From contig NZ_CACRUY010000010.1 of NCBI RefSeq assembly GCF_902652685.1, positions 1 to 64,000 of the forward strand: a stretch of DNA of 64,000 nucleotides, written 5' to 3'. Source of the DNA: Mycobacterium sp. Marseille-P9652. GTDB lineage: Bacteria > Actinomycetota > Actinomycetes > Mycobacteriales > Mycobacteriaceae. The position numbers and the translations under genes were made by a program. The notes beneath the pieces were generated by a model. The model did no database searches. It had not been told where the DNA came from and was given only the letters and a program-made list of their open reading frames with translations. Below, in pieces: positions 8,148-15,808 of this stretch (position 1 is its first letter; each line of letters begins with the position of its first letter).

Positions 8148-9734
8148 ATGGATAATGCTGCTCAGACACCGTCGGGCATCCCGCTGCGGCCCGTGTACGG
8201 GCCGACTGAACGCACAGGACGGACCGGTGAACCGCCGCCGCCGGGGGAGTTTCCCTTCACCCGGGGCAACTTCGCGTCCGGCTACCGGGGCAAGCTGTGG
8301 ACGTTTCGGCAGTACTCGGGTTTCGGCACCGCCGAGGAGTCCAACCGGCGCTACCGTTACCTGCTGGATCAGGGCGGGACGGGATTGTCGGTGGCGCTGG
8401 ATCTGCCGACCCAGTGTGGGTACGACTCCGACGATCCCGAGTTCGGTGAGGAGGTGGGCCGCGTCGGGGTCGCGGTCGACACCCTGGCGGACGCGGAGAT
8501 CCTGTTCGACGGCATCCCGCTCGACAGGATCAGCACCAGCATGACCATCAACGGCACCGCGGCCATCCTGCTGGCGTTCTACGTGGCGGCCGCCGAACGC
8601 AAGGGCATCCCGCGGGCCAAGCTCACCGGGACCATCCAGAATGACATCCTCAAGGAGTACGCCTCGCGCGGCACCTGGATCTGGCCGCCGGAGCCGTCGC
8701 TGCGCCTGATCGCCGACACGATCGAGTTCTGCGCGTCGGAAGTGCCCAGGTTCAACGCGATTTCGGTGGCGGGGGCGCACTTTCGGGACGCCGGGGCCAA
8801 CGCGGTGCAGGAGATGGCGTTCACGTTGGCCGACGGCGTCACCTACTGCGACACCGTGGTCGAACGCGGCCGCATGACCATCGATGAATTCGCGCCGCAG
8901 ATCTCGTTCTTCTTCTACACCCACGGCGACTTCTTCGAGGAAATCGCGAAATACCGTGCGGGACGGCGCCGTTGGGCGACGATCGTGCGCGAGCGGTACG
9001 GCGCGAAGACCGACAAGGCGTCGATGTTCCGCTTCGGTTGCGTGTGTGGCGGCGCGTCGCTGTACGCCCCGCAGGCCCACAACAACGTCGTGCGGGTGGC
9101 CTACGAGGCGATGGCCGCGGTCCTCGGCGGCGTCCAGTCGATGTTCACCGCCGCCTGGGACGAGCCGTTCGCCCTGCCCACCGAGGAGTCCACGACGCTG
9201 GCGCTGCGCACGCAGCAGATCCTGGCGTACGAAACCGGTGTCGCGGCGGTCGCCGATCCGTTGGGTGGGTCCTACTTCGTCGAGGCGCTCACCGATGCCA
9301 CCGAGGCGCGCATCGTCGAGATCATGGACGATCTCGAGCGTCACGGCGGCATGGTCAGCGCGATCGAGGACGGCTATCTGCAGGGCCTGATCGCCGACGA
9401 GGCCTATCGCGTGCACCAGGACATCGAGGGGGGCGCGCGCCCCGTCGTCGGGGTCAACCGCTTCGTGACCGACGAACCGGAACCCGACGTGGTCACCTAC
9501 GAACTCGACGCCGAGGGCCGCGACCTGCAGCTCAAGCGGCTGTCGAAGGTGAAGGCCGAAAGGGACTCGGCCGCAGTCCAATCCAGTCTGGCGGCGCTGT
9601 CGCGGTCGGCCGAGGGACCCGACAACCTCATGCACAGGCTCATCGACTGCGCCAACGCCTACTGCACCGTGGGTGAGATGGTCGCCGCGCTCAAGGCGGT
9701 GTGGGGCGAGTTCCAGCAACCGGTGGTCTTCTAG
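8148..9734 (+). CDS. Acyl-CoA mutase large (TIM-barrel) subunit, methylmalonyl-CoA mutase family
   Basis: 528 residues from ATG 8148, placed by the promoter. It covers only the substrate-binding barrel; the B12 domain is the next gene. Known family members isomerise acyl-CoA carbon skeletons by a radical mechanism. Specificity residues can be read: Tyr56 in RQYSGF (MCM Tyr89; Phe or Ile in isobutyryl- or 2-hydroxyisobutyryl-CoA mutases), Ala83 in SVALDL (Asp in the 2-hydroxyisobutyryl enzyme) and Arg174 in ASRGTW (MCM Arg207; Gln in the others). This favours a carboxylated, methylmalonyl-like substrate. The split form differs from mycobacterial MutAB. Stop and next start are directly adjacent. 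Confidence 0.88.
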   Translation: MDNAAQTPSGIPLRPVYGPTERTGRTGEPPPPGEFPFTRGNFASGYRGKLWTFRQYSGFGTAEESNRRYRYLLDQGGTGLSVALDLPTQCGYDSDDPEFGEEVGRVGVAVDTLADAEILFDGIPLDRISTSMTINGTAAILLAFYVAAAERKGIPRAKLTGTIQNDILKEYASRGTWIWPPEPSLRLIADTIEFCASEVPRFNAISVAGAHFRDAGANAVQEMAFTLADGVTYCDTVVERGRMTIDEFAPQISFFFYTHGDFFEEIAKYRAGRRRWATIVRERYGAKTDKASMFRFGCVCGGASLYAPQAHNNVVRVAYEAMAAVLGGVQSMFTAAWDEPFALPTEESTTLALRTQQILAYETGVAAVADPLGGSYFVEALTDATEARIVEIMDDLERHGGMVSAIEDGYLQGLIADEAYRVHQDIEGGARPVVGVNRFVTDEPEPDVVTYELDAEGRDLQLKRLSKVKAERDSAAVQSSLAALSRSAEGPDNLMHRLIDCANAYCTVGEMVAALKAVWGEFQQPVVF

Positions 9735-10148
9735 ATGGCCGTCCGGATCCTCGTCGCCAAGCCCGGCCTCGACGGCCACGACCGCGGGGCCAAGATCGTC
9801 GCCCGCACCCTGCGCGACGCCGGGTTCGAGGTGATCTACACCGGCATCCGCCAGCGCATCGAGGACATCGCGTCGATCGCCGTGCAGGAGGACGTGGCCG
9901 TCGTCGGGCTCAGCATTCTGTCCGGCGCGCACCTCGCGCTCACCGCGCGGACCATCGAGGCGCTGCGCGCCGCCGACGCCGCCGACATCGCCGTCGTCGT
10001 CGGGGGCACCATCCCGCACGCCGACGTGCCCAAGCTCCTGGCGGCCGGCGCCGCGGCGGTGTTCCCCACCGGCACACCGCTCGACGTGCTCGTGCGCGAG
10101 ATCCGCGCACTTACCGGAACCCCCGAACCCGTGAAGGAAACGGAGTAA
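9735..10148 (+). CDS. Acyl-CoA mutase small subunit, cobalamin-binding
   Basis: 137 residues, starting at the base after the large-subunit stop. The B12 signature DxHxxG is Asp13-Gly-His15-Asp-Arg-Gly18; His15 would be the lower cobalt ligand. The Ser of VGLSILSGAH and the GG of VVVGGTIPHAD complete the nucleotide-tail site. It should pair with the 8148 product as in archaeal or Hcm/Icm-type split mutases. Reactivation would need a G-protein chaperone; a MeaB gene lies at 21002, about 11 kb away. Confidence 0.9.
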   Translation: MAVRILVAKPGLDGHDRGAKIVARTLRDAGFEVIYTGIRQRIEDIASIAVQEDVAVVGLSILSGAHLALTARTIEALRAADAADIAVVVGGTIPHADVPKLLAAGAAAVFPTGTPLDVLVREIRALTGTPEPVKETE

Positions 10149-10150
10149 CA

Positions 10151-11107
10151 GTGCGCGTCGGAGTGATGATCGGACCCGAGCGCGGCGATTCCGCGCGCAA
10201 GGTCAGCAGGATGCTGGCCGACATCGACTGGGCCGAGAGCGCCGGTCTGGACACCGCGTGGATTCCGCAGATTCCCAACGACTTCGACGCGCTGGTGGCC
10301 GTCGCGCTGATGGCGGCGCGCACCAGCCGGATCGAGCTGGGCACCGCCGTCGTCCCGCTGCAGGCCCAGCACCCGATCGCGTTGGCGCGCCAGGCGTTGT
10401 CCGTGCACGCCGCCACCGGCGGCCGGTTGGCGCTCGGCGTCGGTCCGTCGCATCACTGGATCGTCGACGACATGCTCGGAATCCCCTACGAGCGGCCGGC
10501 GGCCTACACCCGCGACTATCTCGAGGTTCTGCACGCAGCCTTCGCCAACCCCGGCCCCGTCGACGTGCAGAACGACACCTTCCGGGTGCACAACCCGCTC
10601 GACCTGGCACCCGTCGCGCCGCTGCCGGTGCTGGTCGCGGCGCTCGGGCCGGTGATGCTGGCCATCGCCGGCGAACGCGCCGACGGCACCGTGCTGTGGA
10701 TGGCCGACGAGCGCGCGGTCGCCGAGCATGTCGTGCCGCGGATCACCAAGGCCGCCGACAACACCGGACGCCCCGCCCCACGCATCGTCGCCGGCATCCC
10801 GGTATGCCTCTGTGGCGCAGACGAAGTCGACGCAGCGCGGGAGCGCGCCAACCGGATCCTGGGGGAGGCCGAGGTTTCGCCCAACTATCAGCGGCTGCTC
10901 GGGTATGGCGACGCCAAGGACGTGGGCGACATCTGCGCGGCCGGTGACGAGGGCGCCATCCTGGCCCGCATGCGCCGGTTCGCCGACGCCGGCGTGACCG
11001 ACCTGTCGGTGCGGCTGCTGCCGATCGGCGACACCCGCGACGAGCTGGTCGCCTCCAAGCGCCGCACGCGCGAGATGATCGCCTCTCTCGCAGCGGAATT
11101 GCGGTGA
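10151..11107 (+). CDS. LLM-class (F420-dependent) oxidoreductase
   Basis: 318 residues from GTG 10151, two bases after the mutase small subunit. The fold is luciferase-like TIM barrel: an MRVGVMIGPE start, ADIDWAESAGLDTAWIPQ, IELGTAVVPLQAQHPIALARQA and RLALGVGPSHH are typical of mycobacterial F420-dependent LLM proteins. It would transfer hydride to or from a small organic compound using F420. Its place inside the mutase operon suggests oxidation or reduction of a metabolite of the same acid. The precise substrate is unknown. Confidence 0.8.
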   Translation: MRVGVMIGPERGDSARKVSRMLADIDWAESAGLDTAWIPQIPNDFDALVAVALMAARTSRIELGTAVVPLQAQHPIALARQALSVHAATGGRLALGVGPSHHWIVDDMLGIPYERPAAYTRDYLEVLHAAFANPGPVDVQNDTFRVHNPLDLAPVAPLPVLVAALGPVMLAIAGERADGTVLWMADERAVAEHVVPRITKAADNTGRPAPRIVAGIPVCLCGADEVDAARERANRILGEAEVSPNYQRLLGYGDAKDVGDICAAGDEGAILARMRRFADAGVTDLSVRLLPIGDTRDELVASKRRTREMIASLAAELR

Positions 11108-12147
11108 CGTCAGGCGTGACGGGAACCGGGCCGCTGGCCGGCGTGCGGATCCTCGAGGTCGGCACCATGCTGGCCGGCCCGTACGCCACCATGCTGCTCG
11201 CCGACCTGGGGGCCGACGTCACCAAGATCGAGCCGCCCGGCGGGGAGATCTCGCGCGGTGTCGGGGCCAGCTACTTCGCCAGCCTCAACCGCAACAAGTC
11301 CAGCCTGTTTCTGGACCTGAATTCCGATGCCGGACAACGGCGTCTCGGTGAGCTGGTTGCCGAGTCCCACGCGCTGCTGGTCAACCTGAAGCCGTCGGCG
11401 ATCCGCCGCCTCGGGCTCACCTATGAGGCGCTGCGGCGGCACAACGAGCGCATCGTCTGCGTCGCGATCACCGGCTTCGGTTTGCACGGCGGCGACGATC
11501 CGGCCTTCGACTACGTGGTCCAGGCCTCCACCGGCATCGCCGCGCTGACGGGCGATCCGGACGGCCCGCCGACGCTGCCGGGTTACTCCTCCGCCGACAA
11601 CTCCACCGGAATGTGCGCGGCGCTCGGCCTCCTGGCCAAGATCGTCTCCGGCACCGGTGGGCAGGTGGACGTGTCGCTGCGCGACGTCATGCTCTCGCAG
11701 CTCAATTACCACGCCTCGGCCTACCTGAACGACGGCGTGCGGCCGCAGCGCCGTCCCAACGGCGCGCACTCGTATTACGTTCCGGCGCAGCTTTTTCCGA
11801 CCGCGGACGGCTATCTGGCGCTCTTCGTCACCCACGACGGGTTCTGGAAGGCCTTCGCGGCCGAGGCCGGCATCGGCGGTTTCGAGACGATGGCCGAACG
11901 GGTGGATCGCCGCGACGAGGTACTCGCCGTCGTCACCGCCATGCTCGCGACCGACACCGCCGCGGGCTGGGAGCGGCGTCTGCGTCCCCTCGGTGTCCCG
12001 GCGGCGGCCGTTCGCACGCTGCCCGAGGCGCTCGACGCCACGCCCGGAGTGGTCGTGACCGCGGGCGAATTCCGGCTCGTCGGCAGTCCCATCCATGTCG
12101 ACGGGTATGAGCCCGAGTACCGTCCGCCGCCCGAGTTGGGTTCCTGA
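11104..12147 (+). CDS. Family III CoA-transferase (CaiB/BaiF type)
   Basis: 347 residues, GTG overlapping the previous stop by 4 bases. The opening GPLAGVRILEVGTMLAGPYA and the LADLGADVTKIEPPGG loop are the family III hallmark. The catalytic Asp is probably Asp165 in SADNSTG. It is somewhat shorter than the usual ~400 residues. It would move CoA onto a carboxylic acid, which fits an activating step before the mutase. It ends the operon and is convergent with the LysR gene, with a hairpin between. Confidence 0.85.
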   Translation: MTSGVTGTGPLAGVRILEVGTMLAGPYATMLLADLGADVTKIEPPGGEISRGVGASYFASLNRNKSSLFLDLNSDAGQRRLGELVAESHALLVNLKPSAIRRLGLTYEALRRHNERIVCVAITGFGLHGGDDPAFDYVVQASTGIAALTGDPDGPPTLPGYSSADNSTGMCAALGLLAKIVSGTGGQVDVSLRDVMLSQLNYHASAYLNDGVRPQRRPNGAHSYYVPAQLFPTADGYLALFVTHDGFWKAFAAEAGIGGFETMAERVDRRDEVLAVVTAMLATDTAAGWERRLRPLGVPAAAVRTLPEALDATPGVVVTAGEFRLVGSPIHVDGYEPEYRPPPELGS

Positions 12148-12169
12148 ACGTGTTCTGCTGAGCCGAATT

Positions 12170-12184
12170 TCGCCGCTTCGGCGA
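12170..12184. terminator. Hairpin between convergent genes
   Basis: TCGCCG (12170-12175), CTT loop, CGGCGA (12179-12184): a tight 6-bp stem between the CoA-transferase stop and the LysR stop. It has no T-run, as is common for mycobacterial terminators, and could serve both directions. Confidence 0.4.
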
Positions 12185-12185
12185 G

Positions 12186-13079
12186 TCAGGAGGCGAGGTG
12201 CGCCTCGGCGAGCTTGCGGAAGGCCGCCACCAGGCGGCCGCGATCCCCGGCCCGCGTTGCCAGCACGACGTGACTGGGTTCGACGCCTTCCAGCGGGACG
12301 GTCGTGATGTCGGGTCGGAGGGCGGTGCCGTGGGGCCCGGCGGTGATGGCCACCGCCTGCCCCGACGCGATCAGTTCGAACTTGTCCTGAAGCGCGTCGA
12401 TGAACGGACCGTCGGGCGCCCGCCGGCCGTCGGGGCGGGGATCGATGCGCCAGAAGGCGCTCCACGTCGGGTCGGAGCCGCGCACCCGCGGCATGGGTTC
12501 GTCGGCGATGTCGTCGAGCGTCACCGACTGCCGGCCCGCCAGGCGATGATCGGTCGACACCGCCAGCACCCGCGGCTCGTCGTAGAGCACGGTCACGTGC
12601 AGCCGCTCGGTGGGGAACGGCAGGCGGGTCACCAGCGCGTCCACTCGATGCTCCAGGATCGCGTCGCGCGCCTGGTCCCAATCCACGTACACGACCTGCA
12701 CATCGGCGTCGGGGTGCTCGCGGCGCATCTCGCGCACCGCCGGCGTGACGATCATGCCCATGGTGTAGCCGATGACGATGCGGCTGGGCTGGGCGGCGGC
12801 GCGGGCCTGGGCGGTGGCCTGGGCAGCCGAGCGCAGCAGCGCCTTGGCCCGCGGCAGGAACACCTCACCGGCCTCGGTCAGCCGGGTGCCCTGCGGCGTG
12901 CGGTCCAGCAAGCGCACACCCAACTGCTGCTCGAGCCGGCGAATCTGCCGGCTCAGCGACGGCTGGGCGACGCGCAATGCGGTTGCGGCCCGGCCGAAGT
13001 GCCGGTGTTCGGCGACGACGACGAAGTATCCGACCAGCCGCAGGTCGAGGTCCACCCCGGTTGATGCCGCGTCGGTCAT
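12186..13079 (-). CDS. LysR-family transcriptional regulator
   Basis: 297 residues from ATG 13079; an in-frame extension to 13142 would run into the operator and is not preferred. The N-terminal helix-turn-helix is textbook: LVGYFVVVAEHRHFGRAATA, then LRVAQPSLSRQIRRLEQQLGV. The C-terminal part is the two-lobed effector-binding domain. It is divergent from the NAD-binding protein at 13222, with a perfect dyad of LysR form in the gap, so it most likely controls that gene and the LLM behind it. Confidence 0.88.
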   Translation of the reverse strand: MTDAASTGVDLDLRLVGYFVVVAEHRHFGRAATALRVAQPSLSRQIRRLEQQLGVRLLDRTPQGTRLTEAGEVFLPRAKALLRSAAQATAQARAAAQPSRIVIGYTMGMIVTPAVREMRREHPDADVQVVYVDWDQARDAILEHRVDALVTRLPFPTERLHVTVLYDEPRVLAVSTDHRLAGRQSVTLDDIADEPMPRVRGSDPTWSAFWRIDPRPDGRRAPDGPFIDALQDKFELIASGQAVAITAGPHGTALRPDITTVPLEGVEPSHVVLATRAGDRGRLVAAFRKLAEAHLAS

Positions 13080-13135
13080 GGGCCGATCGTAGCGGTTCCG
13101 CCCATCGGTCGCTCTCGAGCTGCGGTGATGCACTT

Positions 13136-13155
13136 TTCGCATCGCGTCATGCGAA
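13136..13155. promoter_or_regulatory. LysR-type operator
   Basis: TTCGCAT (13136-13142) and ATGCGAA (13149-13155) form a perfect 7-bp dyad with 6 bases between. This fits the T-N11-A rule for LysR boxes and sits between the divergent LysR and NAD-binding genes. A TTGGAC at 13164-13169 downstream could be the -35 box of the rightward promoter. Confidence 0.6.
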
Positions 13156-13221
13156 TCAGGACTTGGACAGTTCGGCGGCCCCGCTCATGTACTGGAATCA
13201 CCCCAACCTCAAGGAGTCACC

Positions 13222-14118
13222 ATGCATGTCTTTGTCACCGGCGCGGCCGGTCACATCGGGTCCGCCGTCGTCGACGAACTTCTCGAAGCAGGGCACCGGG
13301 TCACCGGGCTGGCGCGTTCCGACCAGAACGTCGCCGCCCTCGAGGCCAAGGGCGTCACGCCGCACCGGGGCGACCTCGAAGACCTCGACAGCCTGCGTTC
13401 GGCCGCGGCGGCGGCCGACGGGGTCATCCACCTCGCCTTCAAGCACGACGACTTCGGCGACATGCCGGCCGCCGCCGGAGTCGATCTGCGCGCCGTCGAG
13501 GCGATGGGGGAGGTGCTCGCCGGCTCCGACCGGCCGTTCGTCATCACCTCCGGAACGCTGCTGCTGACCCTGTCGGGGCAGGGCGGCGTCGGGACCGAGA
13601 ACGACACGATGGCCGCCGGCCCCCGGATCGACTCGGAGAACGCGGTGATCGCGCTCGCCGAGCGCGGGGTGCGATCGTCGGTCATCCGGCTCTCGCCGTT
13701 GGTGCACAGCACCCTGGACCGCCACGGCTTCCTGCACCACTTGATCAACACCGCGCGCGACAGCGGCGTCTCGGCCTACCTCGGCGACGGGTCCAACCGT
13801 TGGCCCGCCGTCCACACGCTCGACGCCGCCCACCTGTACCGGCTTGCGCTCGAAAACGCGCCCGCGGGAACGCGTTTGCACGGCGTCGCCGACGAGGGCG
13901 TGCCTTTCCGCGAGATCGCCGGCGTCATCGGGCGCCACCTGAACGTGCCGGTGGCCGGCATCCCCGCGGAGGAGGCCGGCCACTTCGGCTTCCTCGCCCT
14001 GTTCGCGTCGCTGGACAACCCGACCTCGAGCGCGCTGACTCAGAAGGTGCTCGACTGGCACCCCGAGCGGCCGGGACTGATCGAGGACCTCGACGCCGGC
14101 CACTACTTCGGCAAATGA
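13222..14118 (+). CDS. NAD(P)-binding epimerase/dehydratase-like protein (extended SDR)
   Basis: 298 residues with a clear ribosome site AAGGAGT 8 bases before ATG 13222. The Rossmann motif is TGAAGHIGSAVV (GxxGxxG, residues 6-14). The body resembles atypical NmrA/epimerase proteins. The usual YxxxK pair is not evident, so catalysis is uncertain. It is the first gene after the LysR box and overlaps the following LLM gene by 4 bases, so the two are translationally coupled and probably act on one compound. Confidence 0.78.
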   Translation: MHVFVTGAAGHIGSAVVDELLEAGHRVTGLARSDQNVAALEAKGVTPHRGDLEDLDSLRSAAAAADGVIHLAFKHDDFGDMPAAAGVDLRAVEAMGEVLAGSDRPFVITSGTLLLTLSGQGGVGTENDTMAAGPRIDSENAVIALAERGVRSSVIRLSPLVHSTLDRHGFLHHLINTARDSGVSAYLGDGSNRWPAVHTLDAAHLYRLALENAPAGTRLHGVADEGVPFREIAGVIGRHLNVPVAGIPAEEAGHFGFLALFASLDNPTSSALTQKVLDWHPERPGLIEDLDAGHYFGK

Positions 14119-15032
14119 GCGCCGTTTCCGGCTCAGTGGTCGACGCGGCCCGCGAAGCGTTGGGACCGGTGGGGGCGTGCCTTCCGGTCTCCTTCACCGG
14201 CCCAACGCCTTTCGCATCGCTACGCGACGCCGTCGGCCGGCTGGAACGCGCCGGGTACAGCGCGGTGTGGACGAACGAGGTCATCGGCAAGGACGCCCTG
14301 GTGCAACTCGCGATGCTGCTGGCCGCCACCGAACGGACGGTGTTCGGCACGTGCATCGCCAACGTCTGGGCCCGGCCCCCGCAGACCATGCATGCCGCGG
14401 CCGCCCAACTGGCGGAAGCGCATCCGGGCAGGATCGTGCTCGGCCTCGGGGTGGGCTACCCCGAACAGGCCGCCGCGGTCGACCGCGAATTCGGCCGTCC
14501 GCTCGCCACCATGCGCGAGTATCTGGACGGGATGGACGAGCCCACCTGGCCGCCGGCGCCCACCGCCGCGTATCCGCGGATCATCGCCGCCAACGGCCCG
14601 AGAATGCTTGCGCTGGCGGGCGAGAACGCGGACGGCGCGCTGCCGGCCATGCTTCCCGCGGAGTTCACCGCGCGCGCCCGCCGGGCGCTCGGACCTGACA
14701 AACTGCTCGTGGTCGGGTTATCCGTCGTGCACGATTTCGGTGCGGCGCGGCAGACGCTCTCGGACAGGCTGGCTGTGCCGTCCTATGCGGCCAGGCTTTC
14801 GGAGCTGGGCTACTCGGCCCGCGACATCGCCGAGACGAGCGACCGGTTGGTCAATGCCATTGTCGCGCATGGTGAGTCATCGTCGATCGCGGCGAAGGTC
14901 CGCGAGCATCTCGCCGCCGGGGCGGATCACGTCACGCTGCTGACGCCCCTCGGCGGTGACTTTGCGACTGGGGTGGCGCAACTCGAAGAGTTGTCCCCCG
15001 CGGTCAAGCGTTCGCGCGCTGTTCGGTCGTGA
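14115..15032 (+). CDS. LLM-class (F420-dependent) oxidoreductase
   Basis: 305 residues from ATG 14115 inside the previous stop codon. Luciferase-like features are AGYSAVWTNEVIGKDALVQLAMLLAATERTVFG at the front (split here only as a description), then the conserved HPGRIVLGLGVGYPEQA strand-loop and LAGENADGALP. It is expected to use F420. Its last 29 bases overlap the convergent EthD-like gene. Substrate unknown; LysR control is likely through the shared upstream operator. Confidence 0.78.
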   Translation: MSAVSGSVVDAAREALGPVGACLPVSFTGPTPFASLRDAVGRLERAGYSAVWTNEVIGKDALVQLAMLLAATERTVFGTCIANVWARPPQTMHAAAAQLAEAHPGRIVLGLGVGYPEQAAAVDREFGRPLATMREYLDGMDEPTWPPAPTAAYPRIIAANGPRMLALAGENADGALPAMLPAEFTARARRALGPDKLLVVGLSVVHDFGAARQTLSDRLAVPSYAARLSELGYSARDIAETSDRLVNAIVAHGESSSIAAKVREHLAAGADHVTLLTPLGGDFATGVAQLEELSPAVKRSRAVRS

Positions 15033-15324
15033 GCTCGAGCACGCGCGGAATGGGCGCCGGATCCAGCTGAATCGCATCGGACATGTGCAGCTGGCCGGCG
15101 CTGGCGCCCATGTTGTCCAGGATGGCTTGCAGGTCATCGCCTTCCAGCTCGTAGATGGCGACATACGGGCCCTGACCGTCGACCGGGCGAAACCGGCGCG
15201 CCCCCACGATCCCGTCGAGCGCCAGCAATTCGGGGATGTGCACGGTTTCGTACCAGGTGTTGTACTCCTGCTCGCGGTCGGGCGAGCTCGGCCGACTCTC
15301 GACGTACATGATTCCCTTGGCCAT
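15004..15324 (-). CDS. Small EthD-like dimeric alpha/beta-barrel protein
   Basis: 106 residues from ATG 15324, chosen because GGAAGG lies 8 bases upstream while GTG 15333 would overlap that ribosome site. The sequence has the ferredoxin-like-fold pattern of EthD/stress-response dimeric barrels: REQEYNTWYETVHIPELLAL near the front, where Trp-Tyr and His are typical of the family. Such proteins often act as accessories in ring or ether oxidation, as EthD does. It follows the ferredoxin by 19 bases, so they form one transcript controlled from the 15724 palindrome. Confidence 0.65.
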   Translation of the reverse strand: MAKGIMYVESRPSSPDREQEYNTWYETVHIPELLALDGIVGARRFRPVDGQGPYVAIYELEGDDLQAILDNMGASAGQLHMSDAIQLDPAPIPRVLELTTEQRANA

Positions 15325-15343
15325 CGCCGCCACCTTCCCGTAG

Positions 15344-15685
15344 TTACTCGTAGCGCACGGTCACCGAAGCGGTGTCCGGTACGCCCTGGCACGTCAGAAT
15401 GTAACCCTCGGCCACCTCGTCGTCGTCGAGCGCGTCGTTGACCCGCATCGTCGCGTGGCCTTCGACCAGCCGCGCCATGCACGTGCCGCAGTTGCCCGCC
15501 TCGCAGTTGAACGGCGGCTCCAGCCCGGCCCGCCGCGCGCTCTCCAACAGCGTCTCGCCGGGCACCAACGGCACCGAAACCTTCTTGCGGTCCAGGTGAA
15601 TGGTCACCGTGCCGCTCACGGCCGCGTCGCATGCCGGGTCTGTCACCGGTGCCGTCTCCTCGATCTGCGCGGTGACCGTCCCCAT
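15344..15685 (-). CDS. [2Fe-2S] plant-type ferredoxin
   Basis: 113 residues from ATG 15685, which has GGAGG 8 bases upstream. The cluster ligands are Cys61, Cys66, Cys69 (CEAGNCGTC) and Cys99 (LTCQG): the C-x4-C-x2-C-x29-C pattern of plant and oxygenase-type ferredoxins. It would deliver electrons to an oxygenase. None is encoded beside it. The Rieske oxygenase at 55850 and the P450 at 63148 share its operator motif, so either could be its partner; that is inference. No reductase gene is nearby. Confidence 0.85.
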   Translation of the reverse strand: MGTVTAQIEETAPVTDPACDAAVSGTVTIHLDRKKVSVPLVPGETLLESARRAGLEPPFNCEAGNCGTCMARLVEGHATMRVNDALDDDEVAEGYILTCQGVPDTASVTVRYE

Positions 15686-15723
15686 GACCGCCCCCTCCTG
15701 CCGTACTTGCATTCTTCACTATA

Positions 15724-15738
15724 GAGAATAGTATTCTC
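15724..15738. promoter_or_regulatory. Site A: perfect palindrome GAGAATAGTATTCTC
   Basis: A 7-bp perfect dyad about a central G, between the divergent ferredoxin and AMP-ligase operons. An additional ATTCT half-site lies at 15711-15715. Its TAGTAT can serve as a -10 box, with TTGCAT at 15707-15712 as -35 (16-base gap), so a bound repressor would block the rightward promoter. The same 15-mer recurs at 50364. Confidence 0.75.
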
Positions 15739-15808
15739 ATCAAGCGATAGGATCTTCTCAAGCTGTGTGGACGTCGGGTCGACCCGGTCTGTCACGGGAG
15801 GGCGGGAT

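Noticed and set aside
11110-12681. Long minus-strand frame covering the CoA-transferase and part of LysR
   Set aside because: Composition is Arg/Gly-rich noise; the real genes in other frames have recognisable families.
13125-15032. Apparent 635-residue fusion ending in an LLM protein
   Set aside because: The upstream part is a frame shadow of the NAD-binding gene. ATG 14115 overlaps its stop and starts the true LLM protein.
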